The notes below the pieces were generated by a model. The model made no database searches. It worked only from the letters and a program-made list of their open reading frames with translations, and was not told the origin of the DNA. The translations under genes and the position numbers were made by a program. Below are positions 1-5,148 of a stretch of 6,578 bases of DNA, piece by piece. Where the stretch lies: the NCBI GenBank assembly GCA_002455335.1, contig DKKP01000379.1:1-6578 (forward strand), in the 5' to 3' direction. Source of the DNA: Anaerolineales bacterium UBA6663. Its GTDB lineage: Bacteria; Chloroflexota; Anaerolineae; Anaerolineales; UBA6663. Each line of letters opens with the position of its first letter. The stretch's first letter is position 1.

Positions 1-26
1 GTTCGCGTTCGAACCCGTCGATGCGC

Positions 27-875
27 TCACCCGTTGAGCGAACTCTTTGCGGATTGGATGAGGGGCATGATCGCGGCGAAGAGGGTTTCGAACTCGTCAG
101 CCTTGACCTTGACCACCTGCAGCGCCTCGGGCTCGATTGGGTAATTGCTTGTGTCGTGGCCGGCGCCGATCCCGTTCTTGACAAGCACTGCATCGGCGAC
201 GTGCAACACAGACGCGAGCTTGCTGGCCGCGCCGGCCTGTGAGGGGTGATGGTGATGGGCGATCGCGTCGACCATCTGATCGGGCAGGTTCCAGCGTTTG
301 GCGACAGCGGCGCCGAGTGTGGCGTGGTCGATCCCAAGGTACTGGGTCTCGAGATCCACGGTCGGCGCTGTGCGTGCATTCATGTTCGGGATGGCTTCTT
401 CTTGCAGCAGCGAGTCGAGCGCGAGCATGCCGATGTCGGCCAGCATGCCGGCCGCGTAGGCGGCCTCTCCGAGGCCGGGTCCGACGCGCTCGGCCAACAA
501 CCGCGAGCCGGCAGCCATGCCGATAGCATGGGTCCAGAGCTCGCCGCGGTTCAGGCCATAGCCCGGCAGCGGGCGGTTCATCAGGTACGAAACCGACGCG
601 GAGAGCAACAGGCTCTTGACGTTTTGCTGGCCAAGGAAGTTGACGGCGTGCTTGACCGATGCGATGCGGTGGGCCGTTGCAAAGTAGGCCGAATTGGCCA
701 GCCGCAGCACCATGCCCGTCATCGACTCATCGAGGGCCAGCACGCCCGCCAGACGGTCGGCGTCGTAACTTGGGTCGCTGACCAGCGCCAGGGCCTTTTG
801 GACCGTGTGCCCCATCGGCGAGAGCTTGTCGATCTTTTGAATGAGGGGTTCGAGATTGATCGTCGTTTGCAGCAT
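27..875 (-). CDS. HDOD domain signalling protein
   Basis: A 282-residue cytoplasmic protein made almost entirely of one HDOD domain (about residues 10-235), an HD-hydrolase-like helical fold that usually acts as a non-catalytic signalling or protein-interaction module. The family signature is clear around residues 57-90: VLRLANSAYF, then the helix with KHAVNFLG and the VKSLLL segment. Histidine 116 and the run H207-H210 remain. However, the place where true HD phosphohydrolases have LHDIG reads LADIG (145-149), so the paired metal-binding His is replaced by Ala. I therefore infer that it does not hydrolyse nucleotides. There is no signal peptide, membrane segment or second output domain, and the length suits a stand-alone HDOD protein. 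It starts with ATG, with a loose purine stretch (GAAGGGACAGG) upstream. A receiver-only response regulator lies upstream on the same strand, 225 bp away, which suggests a shared signalling role such as motility, biofilm or cell-cycle control. The exact pathway is unknown. Confidence 0.9.
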   Translation of the reverse strand: MLQTTINLEPLIQKIDKLSPMGHTVQKALALVSDPSYDADRLAGVLALDESMTGMVLRLANSAYFATAHRIASVKHAVNFLGQQNVKSLLLSASVSYLMNRPLPGYGLNRGELWTHAIGMAAGSRLLAERVGPGLGEAAYAAGMLADIGMLALDSLLQEEAIPNMNARTAPTVDLETQYLGIDHATLGAAVAKRWNLPDQMVDAIAHHHHPSQAGAASKLASVLHVADAVLVKNGIGAGHDTSNYPIEPEALQVVKVKADEFETLFAAIMPLIQSAKSSLNG

Positions 876-1100
876 GCCGCGCCTGTCCCTTCGGGCTGAC
901 TTCGTAAGATGTTATCTGCCGCGAGGGGTGATCGGCCATAAGTGAGTGGTAAATACGTGGGTATCGGGCCTGATGCGCCGCAGCGGTTTAGCCATAATTG
1001 GTCAGCTAGCCGGCCTGCGGCCTTCAACCACGCGCGCAAGCACGTCTGCTTTGGTCGGCTGACCATCGCGTTATGGTGTTACGGAGGAAAGTGGGAGGCC
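876..1100. other. Intergenic region between receiver and HDOD genes
   Basis: Apart from the foldable block at 992-1076, I see no gene here. The open frames that cross it have no recognisable domain and run into the HDOD gene out of frame. I looked on the minus strand for a leftover LuxR/NarL-type DNA-binding domain, since the upstream receiver is of that type. I found no LTPRE-like or helix-turn-helix sequence. There is no convincing -35/-10 pair for the HDOD gene. Confidence 0.6.
992..1076 (-). promoter_or_regulatory. Candidate structured leader RNA (three-way junction) before the HDOD gene
   Basis: Nested inverted repeats lie between the receiver gene and the HDOD gene. The outer stem pairs 992-997 (CCATAA) with 1071-1076, and 999-1006 (TGGTCAGC) with 1058-1065, with one unpaired base on one side and five on the other. 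Inside it, 1025-1030 pairs with 1052-1057, capped by 1038-1042/1047-1051 (AAGCA/TGCTT, 4-nt loop). A second arm is GGCC 1012-1015/1019-1022. One pair of the 1025/1057 helix is G-U if the minus strand is transcribed but A-C if the plus strand is, which favours a minus-strand RNA. No T-run follows, so it does not look like a simple terminator. It ends about 116 nt before the HDOD start. I do not recognise a known riboswitch class. It could instead be a repeat remnant or chance. Confidence 0.3.
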
Positions 1101-1478
1101 TCAGGCGGCCGTGGGGCGCGTGGCGACCGAACGGATCACGTCGAGCAGCTGGTCGAGCGCCTGGTACTTCGAGACGAAACCGCGGGCGCCGGCCGCCTCG
1201 GCCCGGGCGCGGACGTGTTCGTCGTCGTGCATGCTCAGGATGACGACTGCGCTCTCGGGCGCGATCGCGCGCATGCGCTCGGTGGTAGCGATGCCATCCA
1301 GCTCGGGCATGTCGATGTCCATGAGAATGATATCGGGCTGAAGGGCCGGCGCGAGCTGCAGAGCCGCCTCGCCGCTATCAGCCTGGCCGACCACTGTGAC
1401 GTCGGGCTCGATCCCGAGCCAGACACTGACGGCCTCACGCATGACGGCCTGATCATCGACAAGGAGCAACTTGATCAT
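1101..1478 (-). CDS. Stand-alone CheY-like response regulator receiver
   Basis: A 125-residue single receiver domain that would be phosphorylated by a histidine kinase not present in this window. All phosphorylation-site residues are visible: the acidic pair D8-D9 in LLLVDDQ, the phospho-acceptor D54 in LMDIDMP, S82 at the switch Ser/Thr position and K104 in the FVSK motif. The sequence style (VDDQAVMREAV near the start, VVGQADSGEAAL at 29-40) resembles receivers of NarL/FixJ-type regulators. The protein stops about 20 residues after K104, so there is no DNA-binding or enzymatic output domain. It probably acts by protein contact. The ATG start fits the family N-terminus exactly, although upstream there is only a weak GAAG as ribosome binding site. 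It is divergent from the deacetylase gene and lies 225 bp upstream of the HDOD gene on the same strand. The HDOD protein is a natural candidate partner, but this is inference. Confidence 0.94.
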   Translation of the reverse strand: MIKLLLVDDQAVMREAVSVWLGIEPDVTVVGQADSGEAALQLAPALQPDIILMDIDMPELDGIATTERMRAIAPESAVVILSMHDDEHVRARAEAAGARGFVSKYQALDQLLDVIRSVATRPTAA

Positions 1479-1527
1479 TGTGCGCTTCAGAAATACTCGG
1501 CGTTACTCGCCAGGAATAGACCTAGTT

Positions 1528-1533
1528 TATACT
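1528..1533 (+). promoter_or_regulatory. Possible -10 box for the deacetylase gene
   Basis: TATACT matches the sigma-70 -10 consensus at five of six positions, in a short AT-rich island of the 132-bp divergent gap. It would give a leader of about 70 nt before the deacetylase start. No good -35 box stands 16-18 bp upstream, so the promoter would be weak or activator-dependent. The same island reads TATAAA on the minus strand (1526-1531) and might serve the receiver gene, again without a good -35. Confidence 0.35.
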
Positions 1534-1610
1534 CAAGATGGTCCAGCGCCATCCCACCGATGGCCTAGTACCGCCGCTGTTCCGATCGGCCTGAGTAGGA
1601 AACCGGTCCT

Positions 1611-2648
1611 ATGCTCAAAACCGTTTATGACCCCAAACAGCAACAACATGACACAACCGGCCTGGTCATCCAGGGTCAGGCCTTCCTAGAGGTGCCGCGC
1701 CGGGCCGAGATTCTGCAGACGGCGTTGGCGCAGAGTGGTTGGTGCAGCCAGATCGAGCCCAAAGATTATGGCACCGGCCCGTTGGCTGAAGTTCACAGCC
1801 CCGGCTACCTCGAATTCCTCGAGCAGATCGCGACGCTGGCCGCGCCGTATGGGCATATCCAGGGCGGCGGCCCGACCCTCGGCGACACGTTTGCGCCAGG
1901 CGTCGCCCGACATTTCTCGCCTCATCCGTGGGCCAAGATCGGGCGCCACACCTTCGACGTCTCGGTGCCCTTTTTGCCCGGCACCTGGGCCGCGGCCTAT
2001 GCCAGCGCGCAGTGCGCCTTGAGCGCGGCCGAGCTAGTCCTCGATGGTGATCGGACAGCGTATGCGCTGTGCCGCCCGCCGGGCCACCACGCGCTCTCCG
2101 CGCAGGCCGGCGGCTACTGCTACCTCAACAACGCGGCGATCGCCGCACGCTATCTGCAGCGCCATCACGGCGGTATGCGGGTGGCGATCCTGGATATCGA
2201 TTATCACCATGGCAACGGCACGCAAGAGATTTTCTACGCCGATCCCGGCGTGCTGTACGTCTCCTTGCATGCCGACCCCGACGAGGAGTATCCCTTCTAC
2301 TGGGGCGGGGCCGATGAACGTGGGATCGGCGCCGGGCAGGGCGCGACGCTTAACCTGCCGCTGCCGGCTGGCACCGGCGATGCGCAGTATCTCGATGTGC
2401 TCGACGACGCCCTCGACGCGGTGCGCGAGTACGCGCCGATCTTCCTTGTGGTCTCGGTGGGGTTTGACGGTGGCCAGGGCGATCCCTCAGCCCTGACCAA
2501 AGGTTTCGCACTCACACAAGACGGCTTCGCCACGATCGGGCAGCGCATCCGCGCGCTCGATCGCCCGACCGTTTTGGTGCAGGAGGGCGGTTATCGTCTC
2601 GATACGCTGGCCGACAACGCTCTGTCGTTTTTGCGGGCGTTCGCCTGA
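1611..2648 (+). CDS. Histone deacetylase family / acetylpolyamine amidohydrolase-like enzyme
   Basis: A 345-residue zinc-dependent deacetylase of the arginase/deacetylase fold, the length of bacterial acetylpolyamine amidohydrolases. The full catalytic set is present. The tandem histidines H159-H160 sit in CRPPGHHA, the zinc ligands D197 and H199 in LDIDYHHGNGTQ, and the third ligand D286 in VSVGFD. Y328 in QEGGY is the transition-state tyrosine. Further family marks are GGYCYLNNAA (167-176), the PGTWAAA segment (123-129) and SLHADP (218-223). As I recall the Mycoplana acetylpolyamine amidohydrolase, it shares the GTW, LCRPPGHH and SLH-DP blocks, so small acetylated amines such as acetylpolyamines are a likelier substrate than histones. 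That assignment is inference. The enzyme is expected in the cytoplasm; there is no signal peptide. The ATG has a weak AGGA about 10 nt upstream. The gene stands alone on the plus strand and ends at a strong terminator hairpin shared with the convergent TrkA pair. Confidence 0.94.
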   Translation: MLKTVYDPKQQQHDTTGLVIQGQAFLEVPRRAEILQTALAQSGWCSQIEPKDYGTGPLAEVHSPGYLEFLEQIATLAAPYGHIQGGGPTLGDTFAPGVARHFSPHPWAKIGRHTFDVSVPFLPGTWAAAYASAQCALSAAELVLDGDRTAYALCRPPGHHALSAQAGGYCYLNNAAIAARYLQRHHGGMRVAILDIDYHHGNGTQEIFYADPGVLYVSLHADPDEEYPFYWGGADERGIGAGQGATLNLPLPAGTGDAQYLDVLDDALDAVREYAPIFLVVSVGFDGGQGDPSALTKGFALTQDGFATIGQRIRALDRPTVLVQEGGYRLDTLADNALSFLRAFA

Positions 2649-2668
2649 CTTGGTCTGAGACTTAACCA

Positions 2669-2702
2669 AACGGCCCGCCCAGCAAATCGCAGGCGGGCCG
2701 TT
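2669..2702. terminator. Bidirectional rho-independent terminator between convergent genes
   Basis: A perfect 11-bp inverted repeat, AACGGCCCGCC (2669-2679) and GGCGGGCCGTT (2692-2702), closes a 12-nt loop. On the plus strand it is followed by a T-rich stretch (CGTTTGTTG) and on the minus strand by TTTGGTTAAG. It lies 20 bp after the deacetylase stop and 21 bp beyond the end of the downstream TrkA gene, so it can end transcription from both sides. The T tracts are short and interrupted, so efficiency may be moderate. Confidence 0.85.
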
Positions 2703-2723
2703 CGTTTGTTGTGCGATCGGTTG

Positions 2724-3395
2724 CTACTTCGCCAGCGCGCCGAACAGCGCACGCATTGTGTCGAGCGAGCCATTGCCGACGATGGCCAGCACCTCATCGG
2801 CCTCCTGAAAGACGAGGCCGCCGCGCGGCACATGAACCTGGCCATCGCGGATCACGGCCGCGATCACGGCTGTCGCAGGCAAGGGAAGGTCTTTGAGCGC
2901 GCGTCCGATCATGGGCGAGCCGGCCGGCAGTTTCTCCTCAACAAGCGAGTACTCGCCGCGCCGGAGCTTGAGGAGTGTCATCATGTCGCCGAGCGACATC
3001 TCTTCCTCGAGCAACTTGGCCATGACATCGGCCTGATTGACGCAGACATCGACGCCGAAGTCGGGCGTGAACAGCCAGGCGTTGCGCGGGTTGTTCACGC
3101 GCCCGATGATTCGGTTGACGCCGAACTGAAATCGGCCGAGCGCCGCGATCACCAAATTGTCGGCATCGTGCGCGGTCACGGCCGCCAGCACCTGAGCGCC
3201 GCCCAGCCCCGCGATCTCGAGCACGGCCGGATCCGTGGGATCGCCTTCGATGATCACTTCGGTCGGCAGTTCGCGATGCAGCGATGAAAGCCGGTCGCTC
3301 GAAGACTCGACGACATGGACGGTGTGACCCTCGGCGAGCAACAAGGTGGCCAGGTGCTGGCCGGTGCGGCCGCCGCCGGCGATAATGACATGCAT
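2724..3395 (-). CDS. TrkA-type potassium transport regulator (second of pair)
   Basis: A 223-residue peripheral regulator of K+ uptake: an N-terminal Rossmann RCK/TrkA-N domain (about 1-135) and a C-terminal TrkA-C ligand domain (about 145-220). The dinucleotide loop is GGGRTG (7-12), with E30 at the end of the second strand as expected for NAD(H) binding, followed by EGDPTDP (50-56). The segment RVNNPRNAWLF (99-109) and the GVDV-V motif (114-119) resemble what I recall of mycobacterial CeoC. The protein has one RCK unit, not the two fused units of E. coli TrkA, so it should assemble as an oligomer, possibly with its neighbour. The ATG is preceded by AGAGGA at a 7-nt distance, and this site overlaps the stop codon of the upstream TrkA gene. 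The genes are 11 bp apart and evidently co-translated. No TrkH/KtrB channel or permease gene follows; the deacetylase gene is convergent. Confidence 0.93.
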   Translation of the reverse strand: MHVIIAGGGRTGQHLATLLLAEGHTVHVVESSSDRLSSLHRELPTEVIIEGDPTDPAVLEIAGLGGAQVLAAVTAHDADNLVIAALGRFQFGVNRIIGRVNNPRNAWLFTPDFGVDVCVNQADVMAKLLEEEMSLGDMMTLLKLRRGEYSLVEEKLPAGSPMIGRALKDLPLPATAVIAAVIRDGQVHVPRGGLVFQEADEVLAIVGNGSLDTMRALFGALAK

Positions 3396-3402
3396 GATGG
3401 TT

Positions 3403-3408
3403 TCCTCT
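3403..3408 (-). promoter_or_regulatory. Ribosome binding site overlapping the upstream stop codon
   Basis: AGAGGA lies 7 nt before the ATG of the downstream TrkA gene. It shares two bases with the TAG stop (3407-3409) of the upstream TrkA gene. This supports the chosen start and suggests translational coupling of the pair. Confidence 0.8.
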
Positions 3409-4087
3409 AGTTGCCAGCCCGGCCGGGATTGACGATCCGCTCGCGCAGAGCGATCGTAGCTTTGTCGCGCGCCGAGATCAAGATGACGTCGTTGTCCTGG
3501 ATGACCATGTCAGCTGCGGGAAGCACGCCCTGGCCATTGCGCTCGAGGGCCACCGGCAAGACATCCGGCGGCAGCATCTCGCCGACCTTGTGCCCGACCC
3601 AATGAGCTGGGACACAGATCTCATAGACCTGCACTTCACCGCTGCCGGCCGAGTGTACGCTGCGCATCCCCGGATGGAGCAGGATGTCTTCGATGCGTTG
3701 TGCGGCCCAGGAGGAGGAGGCGATCGTGCGGATCCCGAGCTTTTCGTAGATCGGCGTGCGCCGCGGGTTGTACACCCGCGCGACGACGTGCTCGAGCTTG
3801 AAGATCTCCTGCGCCATGCGTGCCACCACGATGTTGATGCTGTCGGACGCCGTGGTCGCGGCGAGCGCATGGGCCTCGCCGATGCCGGCGCGTTTGAGCG
3901 CGGTCTGATCCATGCCGTCGCCCTGAACCGTCCGGCCTGTGAACTCGGACCCCAGACGGTCAAACGAGTCTTGATTGGCGTCGAGCACAGTCACGCGGTG
4001 GCGCTTGGCGCACAGCGCGAGCGCGAGTTCGGCGCCGACCCGGCCACAGCCGACGATGATGATGTGCTGATCTGTTGATGAGGTCAT
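3407..4087 (-). CDS. TrkA-type potassium transport regulator (first of pair)
   Basis: A 226-residue single-unit RCK protein: a TrkA-N Rossmann domain (about 7-135) with GCGRVG (13-18) and D36 as the ribose-binding acidic residue, then a TrkA-C domain (about 150-220). The stretches VQGDGMD (54-60), VVARVYNPRR (101-110) and YEKLGI (114-119) match my memory of mycobacterial CeoB, the usual partner of CeoC. The frame stays open far upstream (to 4663), but that part runs out of frame through the kinase gene. It has low-complexity Arg/Gly-rich content and matches no family. I therefore start at the ATG at 4087, just before the first Rossmann strand. A weak AGGG lies 11 nt upstream, and a strong promoter at 4146-4174 supports this start. 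The product should gate a K+ channel or permease according to NAD(H) or nucleotide state. The membrane partner is not in the window. Confidence 0.93.
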   Translation of the reverse strand: MTSSTDQHIIIVGCGRVGAELALALCAKRHRVTVLDANQDSFDRLGSEFTGRTVQGDGMDQTALKRAGIGEAHALAATTASDSINIVVARMAQEIFKLEHVVARVYNPRRTPIYEKLGIRTIASSSWAAQRIEDILLHPGMRSVHSAGSGEVQVYEICVPAHWVGHKVGEMLPPDVLPVALERNGQGVLPAADMVIQDNDVILISARDKATIALRERIVNPGRAGN

Positions 4088-4145
4088 CGATGAAATAGCC
4101 CTGCGTCTCTCGAGATGGCCAGGCCGGCCCGTCTCACGATCGAGG

Positions 4146-4174
4146 ACTGTACTCCGCGCGGAAGGGTCTGTCAA
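4146..4174 (-). promoter_or_regulatory. Sigma-70-type promoter for the TrkA pair
   Basis: On the minus strand, a perfect -35 TTGACA (4169-4174) is followed by exactly 17 bp and a -10 TACAGT (4146-4151, four of six consensus positions). Transcription would start near 4139, giving a leader of about 50 nt to the ATG at 4087. A short GCGC-ACT-GCGC hairpin lies directly upstream of the -35. The promoter sits in the 110-bp gap after the kinase gene and implies that the K+ regulators are transcribed separately from the sugar genes. Confidence 0.7.
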
Positions 4175-4197
4175 GCGCAGTGCGCAAGCCTCCGTTG

Positions 4198-5148
4198 TCA
4201 GAGGGATCCCGACGAAAAGGCGGTCACGGCCGCTGTGCCTTCCTCGGCCAGGTGGCGCTCGACAACGGCGCGCTCGGGAGAGGATGCCGCGCCGCCGTAG
4301 CCCTGGGTGGAGAGCCCGCCACAAGCGTTTCCCCACCGCAGACAGTCGCTCAGGTCGCGGCCCTCGATCCAGGCTGTCAGGAAGCCGGCGTTGAAGACGT
4401 CGCCGGCCCCTGTGGTGTCGATCGGGGTGACTGGCAGCGCCGCGCCGTGTAGGCTCCTGTCGCGCGTCCAGAGCCATGCGCCGCCCGGGCCGTCCTTCAC
4501 GACCACGCACGGCGTGTGTGACAAGAGGCGCGGGCCGGCAGCGGCCACCGTGGGCGCGCCTGTGAGACGCTCCGCCTCGACTGCATTGGGGAGAAAGAGG
4601 TCGACCCGCTGCAATGCCGCACACACGCCCGCATCGGCTAGCGTCGAGGGGTTGTCCTGACAATCCATCGACACCTGAGCGCCGCGGGCATGGGCGACGT
4701 CGAACAAGACGGCGGCGTGCGGGTCGGTGACCAGTCCGGCGAAGTGCAAATGCCGAAAGGCGACGCGCTCAAGGACGGAGCGGGTGAGGTCAAAGATACC
4801 GGGGTCGCGGTCGACGTAGGTCACAAAGGCGCGATCGTTTGGAAACGACAGCGAGACGGTGACCCGCTGAAAGGCATGATCCAGGCGGTGGACAAGCGTC
4901 GTGTCGATGCCCTCCCTTTCGACGGCCTCGAGCGTCAACCGGCTGAATACATCGGTGCCGAGCCGAGCGATCCAACCGACCTTGAGCCCGAGGCGATGCA
5001 GGGCAAAGACCGTGTTGAGCGCGCCGCCAACCGTGACTGTCAGCCCCTCGGTGTAGATCTCGGTCCCGAGCGTCGGCATGCGCGGCACGCCGCTGAAGAC
5101 GACGTCGCAGAAGTAATCGCCTGGGACGAGGATGTCGTAGGCGGTCAC
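4198..5148 (-). CDS. PfkB-family carbohydrate kinase
   Basis: A 316-residue cytoplasmic kinase of the ribokinase/PfkB fold, of usual length, expected to transfer the ATP gamma-phosphate to a sugar or nucleoside hydroxyl. The N-terminal substrate region has VGGALNTVFALHRLG (40-54), the GG-N-A signature. The C-terminal signature is DTTGAGDVFNAGF (244-256), with the anion-hole GAG and catalytic base D250. The middle carries LPNAVEAERLTG (186-197) and VVVKDGPGGAWLW (215-227), both typical of the family. The start is GTG, and its GTGA overlaps the stop codon of the GH4 gene by four bases. A GGAG (5159-5162) lies 10 nt upstream inside that gene, so translation is coupled. The substrate cannot be read from sequence. 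Given the GH4 partner, it may phosphorylate a monosaccharide released or imported by the same pathway, but fructose, ribose, a deoxysugar acid or a nucleoside remain possible. Confidence 0.92.
   Translation of the reverse strand: MTAYDILVPGDYFCDVVFSGVPRMPTLGTEIYTEGLTVTVGGALNTVFALHRLGLKVGWIARLGTDVFSRLTLEAVEREGIDTTLVHRLDHAFQRVTVSLSFPNDRAFVTYVDRDPGIFDLTRSVLERVAFRHLHFAGLVTDPHAAVLFDVAHARGAQVSMDCQDNPSTLADAGVCAALQRVDLFLPNAVEAERLTGAPTVAAAGPRLLSHTPCVVVKDGPGGAWLWTRDRSLHGAALPVTPIDTTGAGDVFNAGFLTAWIEGRDLSDCLRWGNACGGLSTQGYGGAASSPERAVVERHLAEEGTAAVTAFSSGSL

Noticed and set aside
1..26. TTCGAA-containing palindrome resembling a tRNA T-loop
   Set aside because: The flanking bases do not form a 5-bp T-stem in either direction and no acceptor or anticodon arm can be seen in the window.
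246..899. 217-residue plus-strand open frame opposite the HDOD gene
   Set aside because: Antisense shadow of a clear HDOD protein; the composition is rich in Arg, His and Gly with no motif.
980..994. Sigma-54-like site (TGGC, then CTGC) on the minus strand upstream of the HDOD gene
   Set aside because: Only part of the -24/-12 consensus matches (CTGC instead of TTGC, and no AC after TGGC), and it overlaps the outer stem of the foldable region.
992..1076. c-di-GMP-I riboswitch
   Set aside because: A GGCTAAACC string and the HDOD context suggested it, but the conserved core elements (the GGGCAAACC and ACGCAAAGCC segments) are absent.
942..1568. 208-residue plus-strand open frame over the receiver gene and its flanks
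   Set aside because: The segment opposite the receiver mirrors its codons and the rest has no family-like pattern.
4088..4663. N-terminal extension of the first TrkA protein to a 418-residue product
   Set aside because: The extra part is an out-of-frame reading of the kinase gene and of the promoter-bearing gap. The Rossmann domain starts right after the ATG at 4087.
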